A DNA stretch of 17,599 bases from Thermodesulfovibrio sp. Lineage in GTDB: Bacteria > Nitrospirota > Thermodesulfovibrionia > Thermodesulfovibrionales > Thermodesulfovibrionaceae. Each line of letters begins with the position of its first letter. Position 1 is the stretch's first letter. The translations under genes and the position numbers were made by a program. Shown in pieces: positions 1 to 7,831 of the stretch. The notes under the pieces are model-generated. The model was not told where the DNA came from and did not search any database. It was given only the letters and a program-made list of their open reading frames with translations. Where the stretch lies: positions 1 to 17,599 of the forward strand of contig JAOAGB010000057.1 of NCBI GenBank assembly GCA_026415995.1, written 5' to 3'.

Positions 1-2
1 CT

Positions 3-422
3 GAAAATTTACTAAAAAATTTAAAACCTGAAACCCCTTTTGCACAAATAAATCCAAGGAAACCTTGGATACAACAACCTGACTGTCTTAATTGCCACAA
101 AGGATTTCAAAAGCCTGAAACAAATATAAGGAGTTTCAACAACTGGACAACAGATGGATCTGCCCTCTACAGAAATAGAAAAGACAGCACAGGTAAAATT
201 CCATGTACTGCATGTCATAGCTCACCCCATGCAACCTATCCATCCTTTAATGAATATGGCAAAAACAGAGACAATATTCAACCAATGCAGTATCAAGGAG
301 TGCCTCTTCCAATATCATCAGAGATGAGATGTGAAGTATGCCATAAGATAAAAATGCAAGGCAACCACCATCATGGAAACATGATGAGAACCTTTAGAAA
401 CAAAAAGGCTTTATCGCAATAA
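3..422 (+). CDS. Multiheme c-type cytochrome, C-terminal part (5' end outside window)
   Basis: The reading frame is open from the window edge to a TAA at 420-422 and gives 139 residues with three CxxCH heme-attachment motifs: CLNCH (84-98), CTACH (204-218) and CEVCH (330-344). A His-rich stretch (HHH, near codon 122) and scattered single His residues could supply distal heme ligands. The start, any signal peptide and further hemes lie upstream, so total heme number is unknown. Three hemes in about 90 residues fits a periplasmic multiheme electron carrier or reductase subunit of an anaerobic respiratory chain. No specific family can be named from this fragment. The next gene begins 53 bp downstream with its own ribosome binding site, and no GC-rich terminator separates them, so co-transcription is possible. 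Confidence 0.85.
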   Translation, partial: ENLLKNLKPETPFAQINPRKPWIQQPDCLNCHKGFQKPETNIRSFNNWTTDGSALYRNRKDSTGKIPCTACHSSPHATYPSFNEYGKNRDNIQPMQYQGVPLPISSEMRCEVCHKIKMQGNHHHGNMMRTFRNKKALSQ

Positions 423-430
423 ATAATTTT

Positions 431-458
431 TTGCTAAAATAAAAATTAAAATTATTCT
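431..458 (+). promoter_or_regulatory. Possible weak sigma-70 promoter before the ODP gene
   Basis: A TTGCTA box (431-436) and a TATTCT box (453-458) are spaced 16 bp apart in an AT-only gap between the cytochrome gene and the ODP gene. In such AT-rich DNA this could be chance. The ribosome site GGAGG (464-468) follows, 7 nt before the ATG. Confidence 0.3.
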
Positions 459-475
459 AATTTGGAGGGAAAATC

Positions 476-1264
476 ATGCCTGCTTTAAACAAAGAGGTTG
501 ATATTGTTAGAGGCGATACTCTTTATGATGACGGAATTCAAAAATTTATATGGCTTGGTTGGGAGGAACAGGAAGAAGAAGGACTTGTTCAGGTAAATCA
601 GTATTTGATAGAAAACAGAGGAGTCGGCGTAATTCTTGATCCCGGAGGAGTTCATGTTTTTCCCAGAGTGGTTGCAAATGTCTCAAGATATGTTGACCTT
701 GATAAAATAGAACATCTTTTTTTCTCCCATCAGGATCCTGACGTATCTTCAGGTGTTGCTCTCTGGCTCAGTGTGACAAATGCAAAGGTTTATATATCTA
801 AATGGTGGGTTAGATTCCTACCCCACTATGGAATATTTGATATGAGTAAAATAGTTCCGATAGATGAAATGGGAGGAAAAATTAGTCTACCCTCTGGCGA
901 TTATCTTGAAATAATCCCTGCACATTTTTTACACTCTGTAGCAAACTTTCATGTCTATGACCCTCGTTCAAAAATTCTCTTTACTGGAGACCTTGGAGCA
1001 GCAATATTTCCAAAAGGGCGGAGATATACATATGTTGAGGACTTTGATAGTCATTTAAAGCTTATGGAAGGGTTTCATCGTAGATATCTGGCTTCAAACA
1101 GTGTTGTAAGAAAGTATCTTGAAAAGGTTGCTAAACTTGAAATAAACATAATTGCACCCCAGCATGGTGCTATAATCTACAAAAAAGAACATATTCAGAG
1201 ATTTTTTAACTGGTTAAGCGGATTAAAATGCGGAGTTGATATCGCAGAAGAATTTTACAGATAG
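476..1264 (+). CDS. ODP-type diiron metallo-beta-lactamase-fold protein, putative oxygen/iron sensor
   Basis: This 262-residue protein has the metallo-beta-lactamase fold in its flavodiiron-like (ODP) form, without a flavodoxin or rubredoxin domain. Likely metal ligands are H85, D87 and D89 in the HQDPD motif, H150 or H153 in the PAHFLH segment, D172 in TGDLG and H230 in PQHGA. Flavodiiron proteins usually have HxExDH here; the last His is Val in this protein (V90), so the iron site should differ from a classic oxygen reductase. In Treponema denticola a stand-alone ODP binds diiron, reacts with oxygen and works with a chemoreceptor. Here the next gene, 10 bp downstream, is a soluble chemoreceptor, so the same sensor role is inferred. 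The ATG has a GGAGG site 7 nt upstream. There is no signal peptide, so the protein is cytoplasmic. An enzymatic O2 or NO reductase role is the alternative, but no redox partner domain or gene is present. Confidence 0.85.
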   Translation: MPALNKEVDIVRGDTLYDDGIQKFIWLGWEEQEEEGLVQVNQYLIENRGVGVILDPGGVHVFPRVVANVSRYVDLDKIEHLFFSHQDPDVSSGVALWLSVTNAKVYISKWWVRFLPHYGIFDMSKIVPIDEMGGKISLPSGDYLEIIPAHFLHSVANFHVYDPRSKILFTGDLGAAIFPKGRRYTYVEDFDSHLKLMEGFHRRYLASNSVVRKYLEKVAKLEINIIAPQHGAIIYKKEHIQRFFNWLSGLKCGVDIAEEFYR

Positions 1265-1274
1265 GAGGAGATAA

Positions 1275-2150
1275 ATGTTTTTTAGGAAAAAAAGGGTAAC
1301 TTCTGATAATAAAAAATCGGTTGAGATAAATCTTTCACTTATCAGAAAACTTTCATCAGGAATAGTAAAATCCAACATTGTAGGCTCAACGATATCAAAC
1401 ACCATGGGACTTATTGACTCTAACTTTTCAAGAATAAGGGATGAAGTATCTTCAATTGCAACCGCTATGGAAGAGATAGACACAACTATAAGAGATATGT
1501 CTAAGAGTGTTGCTTCAATTAATGAAGAAGTTAAGGCTATGGTTATGCAAAATGAAACAATGGATGAAGAGTTGGAAAAAAGAGTGCGAGATATAGAATC
1601 TCATAACAATAAAATTATTGAGGTCGTAAGCAATATAAAAGAGCTTGGACATGCTACAGAAAATATTGGTAACGTTGTAACAGCAATATCAGATGTGGCT
1701 GACCAGACCAATCTTCTCGCTCTTAATGCTTCAATTGAAGCAGCAAGAGTAGGGGAAGCTGGAAGAGGTTTTGCAGTTGTAGCTGATGAAATACGAAAAC
1801 TTTCACAGAAAACCGAGGCGTTAACAAAAGATATAGGTAAAATTCTTGGCAACTTTAAGGATCGAGTGATTTCTGCTGTAGGAGAGGTCGAAAAGATAAG
1901 AGAACTCTTCTCAAGTATAGAAGAAGATATGAAAAATATAAGGCAGGCCTTTGAAAAAACAAAAGCCATGTCCGATACAGTTGGGGATGCGGTGAACACT
2001 CTTTCAACGGCAATTGAAGAACAAAGTCAGGTTCTAACAGATGTTTCAAAGAGAATTACAAATACTGCCTCTATGCTTAATGAAACCTATAAAGTTTTCT
2101 CTACAGTAATAAAGGTAAATGACGAAATATCAAAACTGACAAAATTTTAA
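1275..2150 (+). CDS. Soluble methyl-accepting chemotaxis protein lacking a sensor domain
   Basis: This 291-residue protein is almost entirely the coiled-coil signalling hairpin of a chemoreceptor. The highly conserved tip that contacts CheA/CheW lies at about residues 138-180, including QTNLLALNASIEAARVGE and GRGFAVVADEIRKLSQ. Two methylation-type motifs, TAMEEIDTT (E66/E67) and STAIEEQS (E248/E249), sit at equal distance from the tip at about 157, as expected for partners in one helical bundle, so CheR/CheB adaptation is likely. There is no transmembrane segment, HAMP, PAS or other input domain: only about 35 residues, basic at the start (FFRKKR), precede the coiled coil. No C-terminal CheR-docking pentapeptide is seen. 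It should form cytoplasmic arrays and take its signal from a partner, most probably the ODP protein encoded just upstream. AGGAGG lies before the ATG. No che genes are in the window. Confidence 0.93.
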   Translation: MFFRKKRVTSDNKKSVEINLSLIRKLSSGIVKSNIVGSTISNTMGLIDSNFSRIRDEVSSIATAMEEIDTTIRDMSKSVASINEEVKAMVMQNETMDEELEKRVRDIESHNNKIIEVVSNIKELGHATENIGNVVTAISDVADQTNLLALNASIEAARVGEAGRGFAVVADEIRKLSQKTEALTKDIGKILGNFKDRVISAVGEVEKIRELFSSIEEDMKNIRQAFEKTKAMSDTVGDAVNTLSTAIEEQSQVLTDVSKRITNTASMLNETYKVFSTVIKVNDEISKLTKF

Positions 2151-2151
2151 A

Positions 2152-5100
2152 ATGAAAGAAGAAATCTTATCTTTAGCTCTCTGCCCTCACATAAAAAAAG
2201 GAGAGTTAAATAACTGGAAAAAAATAGCCTCAAAGATATCTAAAATCCTAAATAAAAAAATAAAAATTATAACATCCAAAAACTTCGGTGATGAACAAAA
2301 CTCAGAGGAAAAATATCATATAATTTATGCAAATCCTGATTTAACAATAAAACTTATTAATATGGGTTATTTACCTGTATTTAAAATAAAAAATGAAAAT
2401 CCAAGTATTTGTAGCATCACTTCACAATCTTATTCACCTCAGAAAAAATTAATAAGAGTAGCTTTAGTAAAACAAAAATATTTTTTCTTACCTCTATTAT
2501 TGCATAAGAGAGAATATAAAAAATTTAAGTTAATTTTTGTCAAAAATTACGATGAGGTAATTAATTGTATTAAAAAAAATAAAGCTGATATAGGTTTTGT
2601 ATATACATCATCTTTTGAAAAATTGGAATTAGATAGGGATATTAAATTTTCAGAAGACTACTGTTTTCCAATGTCTCATTTTGTTCTCATACATCCTTCT
2701 ATTAAAAAATTTATAAAAAATTTGGTATCGATCGAAGAACTTCAAGATGTATCTAAAACAGAAATTGACAATTTAATAATGCTTTATAAACAACTTGATA
2801 TATTGCTTCAAGACTGGGCTTATCATGATATTTCTGAAGCCATAATGTCATTACAAAATTTAGGAATCATCATTTATCATGAAAAGATCTTGTTTTCCAA
2901 TAAATATGCAAGGGACATGCTTGGATACTCAGAGGAAGAGCTAAATAATATGGAAAGTACTGAAATCATCTATCCTGAAGATAGGCCTAAGGCAATAAAA
3001 AACAAAGAAAGAAGGCTCAGGGGAGAAAAATTTTCTCAAATATATGATATTCGATTTCAAAAAAAAGACGGTTCCATAATCTTTGTCCAGTGCATTACCA
3101 ATACTATTCTTTTTAGAGGACTTTATTGCGGATTCGTAATTTTCTATGATGTTACCTCAAAAAAGTATGCTGAAAAAATCAAGGATATACTTATACAAAC
3201 GAATAAATTAATAACTAAATCTATTACAGAAGAGGAAATATACTGCGGGATATGTAAAACGCTTGTAGATACACTAAAATTGCAATTCGCTTGGATTGGC
3301 AAGATTGATGAAAATACAAAAAGGATAATCCCGAAGTATCAATATGGCGAAGCCATAGAAATTTCAAGCATTTATGACCTTAATTTGCTTGAAGAAAAAA
3401 CTCTACTTAAAGGAGATATTTTAATAAAGGAAGACTTAAGAAGTTATGTAAAAAAACAAGCTAATATATCCAAACTTATAGATAAAGGTTTTATGTCATC
3501 ATGTACAATTCCTCTAAAAAAATTTGGTAAAATTGCATATTTACTTGAAATATATTCAAATATCCCGTACTTTTTTAATGAGTCAACAATAGACATCTTG
3601 GAGGAAATTCAATACGATTTGTCTTTTGCCTTAGAGAGAATAGAAAGGATAAGACATAATACCTTTATCTCAGAGGCAATAAAAAATTCTGATACTTGGA
3701 TATTGATTACGGATGAATTTGGTAATATTTTATATGTAAATGAAGCCGTTGAGAAGATTAGTGGATACAGCAAGGAAGAGCTCATTGGTAATAATCCAAG
3801 GATATTTAAGTCGGGACTAAATCCTCCTGAGTTCTATGAAAACATGTGGAATACCATACTTTCAGGTAAAATTTTCAATGCAATTACCCCAAACAGAAAA
3901 AAGGACGGAGAAATTTTTCATGTAGACTTAAAAATAATACCTGTAAAACTTCCGGGAGAAATTTTAAGATTTGTTGCTGTGGCAAAGGATATTACAGAGA
4001 GAATTAAGCTAACTGAGAGTATTCAGAAATTACAAAATTTTGATGCTTTAACAGGGCTTCTAAATATGAATGCCTTCGCAGGAAATGTGTCTCAAAAATT
4101 AAAAGAAAACGATAAATTAGGATTAATGATATTAATTGATATCTATGAAATGACTAATTTAAATAAAATTTATGGAATTCACTTGGGAGACCGTGTTCTA
4201 ATAGAGTTTGCTAAAAAAATAAAAGAATCTTTTGACGAAACTGATATAATCGCAAGAATTGGCGCTGATACCTTCGGAGTATACATGACAATAGAAAACA
4301 GAGATGATATCTATAAAGCCTATTCAAAGCTTTATCAACTTAATAATATTACAATAACCTTAGATGATAAGACGGTTTTGATTTCAATTAACGGAGCTAT
4401 TGCAATTTTTCCAAAGGATGGTAGAGACTTTAAAACTCTCTATGAAAGGGCAGATATAACCTTACAAAGGGCTAAAAAAGCAGGGGCTGGATTTATTCAA
4501 TTTTTTGACACCGAAATTGAAAAACAAGCTGAAAAACTATGGGAAATATTTAATTTGATAAAAAGAGCCTATGAGGAAAAACTTTTCAAATTTTATTATC
4601 AACCATATTTCCATACAGATACTCTTAAAGTGGCTGGATTTGAGGCTTTAGTTAGAATCATTGATATAGATGGTACAGTTTATAATCCGGGTGTTTTCAT
4701 TGATTACTTAGAAAATAGCCAATATTTAAGTAAATTTGAAATCTGGGCAATCGGAGAGACAATAGAAAAAATAAAAAAATGGGATAAGAATATCTCTCTT
4801 AATATTTCAGGAAAAACTTTCAGTAACCCCATTCTTTTGACTATTCTATCGAGCATTCCCTCTGATATTAGGGATAGAATAACAATAGAGATTACAGAAA
4901 GAGTTTTTATGAGTAATACAGAGTATACCTTGCAGATGCTAAATGATATAAAAGCAATGGATAATCCACCAAAAATTGCAGTTGATGATTTTGGCACAGG
5001 TTATTCATCTATTCTTTATCTTAAAGATTTGCCAATTGATGTAATCAAAATAGACAGAGCTTTTATAAAAGATATGCTTACTGATAAAAAAAGCCTTGCC

Positions 5101-5274
5101 ATTGTTCAATTAATAGTAGATTTAGCTAAAAGACTTGATAAAATAACCCTTGCAGAAGGAGTTGAAACTGAACAACAGCTTAAGCTTTTAAAATCGATTG
5201 GTTGCCATTTAGTTCAAGGATTTCTTTTTTCAAAGCCTCTTCCTGAAGATAATTTAGCACAATATATAATTTAA
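2152..5274 (+). CDS. Cytoplasmic PhnD-like/PAS/GAF/PAS/GGDEF(degenerate)/EAL c-di-GMP signalling protein
   Basis: The product is a 1040-residue multidomain signal protein with no membrane segment or signal peptide. Residues 1-200 resemble a two-lobed PhnD/PBP-like ligand-binding domain, including a segment around 143-153 (KADIGFVYTSS) typical of such folds; this is tentative. PAS domains follow at about 225-340 and 505-620, with a GAF domain at about 350-495. The GGDEF domain (about 625-788) has GADTF (704-708) in place of GGDEF, so it is probably not a cyclase and may act as a regulatory GTP-binding module. The EAL domain (about 795-1035) keeps the catalytic set: E831 (EAL), N884, E913, D945/D946, K966, E1002 and Q1022. 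It should hydrolyse c-di-GMP. The ATG begins one base after the chemoreceptor stop and has no clear ribosome site, suggesting translational coupling. The gene looks more AT-rich, with more AAA/TTA/ATA codons, than its neighbours. Confidence 0.9.
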   Translation: MKEEILSLALCPHIKKGELNNWKKIASKISKILNKKIKIITSKNFGDEQNSEEKYHIIYANPDLTIKLINMGYLPVFKIKNENPSICSITSQSYSPQKKLIRVALVKQKYFFLPLLLHKREYKKFKLIFVKNYDEVINCIKKNKADIGFVYTSSFEKLELDRDIKFSEDYCFPMSHFVLIHPSIKKFIKNLVSIEELQDVSKTEIDNLIMLYKQLDILLQDWAYHDISEAIMSLQNLGIIIYHEKILFSNKYARDMLGYSEEELNNMESTEIIYPEDRPKAIKNKERRLRGEKFSQIYDIRFQKKDGSIIFVQCITNTILFRGLYCGFVIFYDVTSKKYAEKIKDILIQTNKLITKSITEEEIYCGICKTLVDTLKLQFAWIGKIDENTKRIIPKYQYGEAIEISSIYDLNLLEEKTLLKGDILIKEDLRSYVKKQANISKLIDKGFMSSCTIPLKKFGKIAYLLEIYSNIPYFFNESTIDILEEIQYDLSFALERIERIRHNTFISEAIKNSDTWILITDEFGNILYVNEAVEKISGYSKEELIGNNPRIFKSGLNPPEFYENMWNTILSGKIFNAITPNRKKDGEIFHVDLKIIPVKLPGEILRFVAVAKDITERIKLTESIQKLQNFDALTGLLNMNAFAGNVSQKLKENDKLGLMILIDIYEMTNLNKIYGIHLGDRVLIEFAKKIKESFDETDIIARIGADTFGVYMTIENRDDIYKAYSKLYQLNNITITLDDKTVLISINGAIAIFPKDGRDFKTLYERADITLQRAKKAGAGFIQFFDTEIEKQAEKLWEIFNLIKRAYEEKLFKFYYQPYFHTDTLKVAGFEALVRIIDIDGTVYNPGVFIDYLENSQYLSKFEIWAIGETIEKIKKWDKNISLNISGKTFSNPILLTILSSIPSDIRDRITIEITERVFMSNTEYTLQMLNDIKAMDNPPKIAVDDFGTGYSSILYLKDLPIDVIKIDRAFIKDMLTDKKSLAIVQLIVDLAKRLDKITLAEGVETEQQLKLLKSIGCHLVQGFLFSKPLPEDNLAQYII

Positions 5275-5298
5275 CAGCATTAAGCTAAGCGTTTCGGT

Positions 5299-5304
5299 TA
5301 TAAT
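5299..5304 (+). promoter_or_regulatory. Perfect -10 box (TATAAT) directly before pstC
   Basis: A consensus TATAAT ends 6 nt before the pstC ATG (5311), so transcription would start at or next to the start codon. No Shine-Dalgarno sequence precedes that ATG, which agrees with a leaderless message. No good -35 lies at 16-18 bp; the only TTAACA is 22 bp upstream. No clear Pho-box is seen. Confidence 0.5.
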
Positions 5305-5310
5305 ATTCAC

Positions 5311-6240
5311 ATGAAAAAACAAAGGGGTAAATTCACAGACATTGTTTTTTTATTTATTACTGCCATCACTGCATTCAGTGTAATTGCTATTTCTGTAGGA
5401 ATTTTTATAGTCCTCTTTAAAGAATCTCTACCTGCCATTACTAAATTCGGTATTGGTGGATTTATTTTCTCAACTGAATGGAATCCAGTTCAAGAAATTT
5501 TTGGAGCTGCTCCGGCTTTAATAGGAACACTTATAACTTCATTTTTTGCTCTGCTTTTAGCAGTTCCAATTGCCATAGGAATTGCAATTTTTATAACAGA
5601 AATTGCGCCATCTTTTTTGAAGGGAGTAATAGGAACAGCAATAGAACTGCTTGCTGCCATTCCAAGTATAATTTATGGGATGTGGGGACTTTTCACATTA
5701 GCACCAATAATGAGTCATGATATAGAGCCGTTTTTACAGTCTACAATAGGAAAACTGCCTCTTTTTGGTAAACTATTTGAAGGGACTCCTCTTGGAGTAG
5801 ACCTTTTTACAGCAAGCATTATTTTAAGTATAATGATAATTCCTTTTACAGCCTCTATTGCAAGGGATTCTTTTAATTTAACTCCTTCTGTACTAAAAGA
5901 ATCTGCCTATGCTATAGGTGCAACAAAATGGGAAGTTGTAAAAGATGTTGTTTTACCATACTCAAAGCTTGGAGTTCTTGGCGGAGTAGGACTTTCTTTA
6001 GGAAGAGCACTCGGAGAAACAATGGCAGTTGCCTTTGTCCTCGGAAACTTAAATCAGATTCCCACATCTCTTTTCGATGCAGCTGCCACAGTAACAGTGA
6101 AACTTGCCAATGAATTTACAGAAGCAGATAAAGATATATATCTAAGTTCTCTTTATTATCTTGCTTTTTTACTTTTTATAATGAGTTTTACTATTCTTGC
6201 ACTGGCGAAGATATTCTTAATGAAGGCTGAGAGGAAATGA
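5311..6240 (+). CDS. pstC: Phosphate ABC transporter permease PstC
   Basis: This is an inner-membrane permease of the high-affinity phosphate transporter, 309 residues, with several hydrophobic helices (about 11-35, 68-97, 106-135, 165-185, 222-248 and 280-303). The cytoplasmic EAA loop that docks on the ATPase is visible at 197-216 (ESAYAIGATKWEVVKDVVLP), followed by GRALGETMAVAFVLGN, which is characteristic of PstC. The length is normal for the family. It overlaps pstA by 4 bp (ATGA). Upstream are only 36 bp, with a TATAAT box and no ribosome site. The usual periplasmic phosphate-binding protein PstS is not encoded before it, although pstS most often comes first in such operons. PstC rather than PstA is chosen from order and from the longer periplasmic loop after helix 3. 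Confidence 0.95.
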   Translation: MKKQRGKFTDIVFLFITAITAFSVIAISVGIFIVLFKESLPAITKFGIGGFIFSTEWNPVQEIFGAAPALIGTLITSFFALLLAVPIAIGIAIFITEIAPSFLKGVIGTAIELLAAIPSIIYGMWGLFTLAPIMSHDIEPFLQSTIGKLPLFGKLFEGTPLGVDLFTASIILSIMIIPFTASIARDSFNLTPSVLKESAYAIGATKWEVVKDVVLPYSKLGVLGGVGLSLGRALGETMAVAFVLGNLNQIPTSLFDAAATVTVKLANEFTEADKDIYLSSLYYLAFLLFIMSFTILALAKIFLMKAERK

Positions 6241-7076
6241 TACTAAAAAAGAGAAAAGTAATTAGCAGCCTTGCACTTTTTGTATGTTTTCTTACTGCTT
6301 TATGGGGTATATTCTGGCTTTCTTTTATTATCATAGATGTATTAAGGCACGGTATAACAGCCATAAATCCTTCTTTATTCTTAAATGATCCAGCTCCACC
6401 AGGAGAAGAAGGAGGAGGATTAAGAAATGCCTTTGTAGGGCATTTGCTTATAACAGTATTTGCTACTTTAATTGGTGTGCCGGTAGGAGTACTCGGCGGA
6501 ACTTTTCTTGCTGAGTATGGAAGAAAATATAATATATCAAAAGTAATAAGCACACTTGCTGATATAATGGTAAGTGTACCAGCAATAATTATAGGAGCCT
6601 TTATATATGCTATAATTGTGAAACCATTGGGACACTTTAGTGGATGGGCAGGAGCAATTGCATTAGGAATTATAATGATTCCTACTGTTCTTAGAACCAC
6701 CGAAAACATGCTCTCTCTCATACCTTGGACATTAAGAGAAGCTGCTTTTGCACTTGGAGCTCCCTATTATAAGGTAATCATTCAGGTTGTCTATAGAGGT
6801 GCTGCAACGGGAATTCTTACAGGTATTATTCTTGCAATCGCAAGAGTCACAGGTGAAGCAGCACCGCTTCTGTTTACAGCTTTTAATAATAATTATTTTT
6901 CCTTGGATATGTCTCAGCCTATAGCTTCATTAACAGTAACTATTTTCCAGTATGCAATGGGTCCCTATGAAGAGTGGCATGCTCAAGCATGGGGTGCAGC
7001 TTTAATGATAACCGTATTTATACTTTTTGCTACGATTACAGGAAGACTTCTCATAAAAAGGAGGTATAAGGGTTGA
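6237..7076 (+). CDS. pstA: Phosphate ABC transporter permease PstA
   Basis: This is the second membrane permease of the phosphate transporter, 279 residues and hydrophobic throughout. The EAA loop is REAAFALGAPYYKVIIQVVY (about 163-182), followed by the PstA-type IARVTGEAAPLLFTA segment. An early loop contains PAPPGEEGGGLRNA, typical of PstA proteins just before the second helix. Its ATG overlaps the pstC stop (ATGA), and its own stop overlaps the pstB start, so the three proteins are translationally coupled and probably made in fixed proportion. PstA pairs with PstC to form the channel, which the ATPase PstB drives. Confidence 0.95.
   Translation: MILKKRKVISSLALFVCFLTALWGIFWLSFIIIDVLRHGITAINPSLFLNDPAPPGEEGGGLRNAFVGHLLITVFATLIGVPVGVLGGTFLAEYGRKYNISKVISTLADIMVSVPAIIIGAFIYAIIVKPLGHFSGWAGAIALGIIMIPTVLRTTENMLSLIPWTLREAAFALGAPYYKVIIQVVYRGAATGILTGIILAIARVTGEAAPLLFTAFNNNYFSLDMSQPIASLTVTIFQYAMGPYEEWHAQAWGAALMITVFILFATITGRLLIKRRYKG
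7058..7064 (+). promoter_or_regulatory. Shine-Dalgarno site fixing the TTG start of pstB
   Basis: AAGGAGG lies 8 nt before the TTG at 7073-7075, inside the end of pstA. This strong site supports initiation at the non-ATG codon. Confidence 0.8.
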
Positions 7077-7831
7077 TACCAGAGATTGAAGTAAGAAATC
7101 TTAATTTTTACTATACTGGAGGAGTTCACATACTTAAAAACATAAATATGACAATTTATAAAAATCAGGTTACTGCCTTAATCGGACCAAGTGGTTGCGG
7201 TAAGACTACTCTGCTTAGATGTTTTAATAGAATGCATGACCTCTATGCTGGTAATAAATATGATGGAGAAATTATATTTCAGGGGCAAAATATTTTATCA
7301 AAAGACACAGACCTTATAGAACTAAGAAGCAAAATAGGTATGGTATTTCAGAAACCTACACCCTTTCCTATGAGTATATTTGAAAATATTGCTTATGGAT
7401 TAAAATTAAGAGGCATAAAAAACAGAGGAGAACTTAAGTCTCGTGTTGAAAAAGCTCTGAAAGATGCTGCTTTATGGGAAGAAGTAAAAGATAAGCTCAA
7501 TACCAATGCCTTTGGATTAAGTGGTGGACAACAGCAGAGACTTTGCATTGCCAGAGCTCTTGCTGTAGAGCCTGAAATAATACTTTTTGATGAACCAACC
7601 AGTGCCCTTGACCCTATATCAACAGGTAAAATAGAAGAATTAATAATTTCACTTAAAGGCAGAGTAACAATTATCATTGTTACTCACAACATGCAACAAG
7701 CAGCAAGAATATCAGACTGGACAGGCTTTATGATGTTGGGAGAACTCATTGAATACGATAGAACAAATAAAATATTTACAGTTCCATCAAATAAACTTAC
7801 AGAAGATTATATAACAGGAAGATTTGGTTAA
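7073..7831 (+). CDS. pstB: Phosphate ABC transporter ATP-binding protein PstB
   Basis: This is the ATPase of the phosphate transporter, 252 residues. Walker A is GPSGCGKTT (38-46), the Q-loop is Q93 in VFQKPTPFPMSIFENIAYG (the PstB-specific form), the ABC signature is LSGGQQQR (149-156), Walker B is ILFDEP (170-175) and the switch His is H205. All catalytic residues are present. Translation starts at TTG, overlapping the pstA stop by 4 bp, with AAGGAGG 8 nt upstream. The gene is the last of the pst run: no phoU follows, and the next gene is convergent with overlapping stop codons. Confidence 0.97.
   Translation: MIPEIEVRNLNFYYTGGVHILKNINMTIYKNQVTALIGPSGCGKTTLLRCFNRMHDLYAGNKYDGEIIFQGQNILSKDTDLIELRSKIGMVFQKPTPFPMSIFENIAYGLKLRGIKNRGELKSRVEKALKDAALWEEVKDKLNTNAFGLSGGQQQRLCIARALAVEPEIILFDEPTSALDPISTGKIEELIISLKGRVTIIIVTHNMQQAARISDWTGFMMLGELIEYDRTNKIFTVPSNKLTEDYITGRFG

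Noticed and set aside
422..456. Inverted repeat AATAATTTT ... AAAATTATT with a 17-nt loop, as a possible terminator after the cytochrome gene
   Set aside because: The stem is A/T only with a long loop and no T tract after it; likely chance in AT-rich DNA.
1601..1999. A 132-codon minus-strand open frame inside the chemoreceptor gene
   Set aside because: It is a shadow of the conserved hairpin-tip coding sequence, with no recognisable protein and no ribosome site.
4240..4300. Active diguanylate cyclase in the 1040-residue protein
   Set aside because: The signature is GADTF rather than GGDEF, losing key active-site residues.
6191..6721. A 176-codon minus-strand open frame across the pstC/pstA junction
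   Set aside because: It lies antisense to two well-supported permease genes and resembles no protein family.
6970..6990. TGGCATG inside pstA as a second sigma-54 promoter
   Set aside because: No TTGC-like -12 element lies at the required spacing, and it is within a coupled operon.
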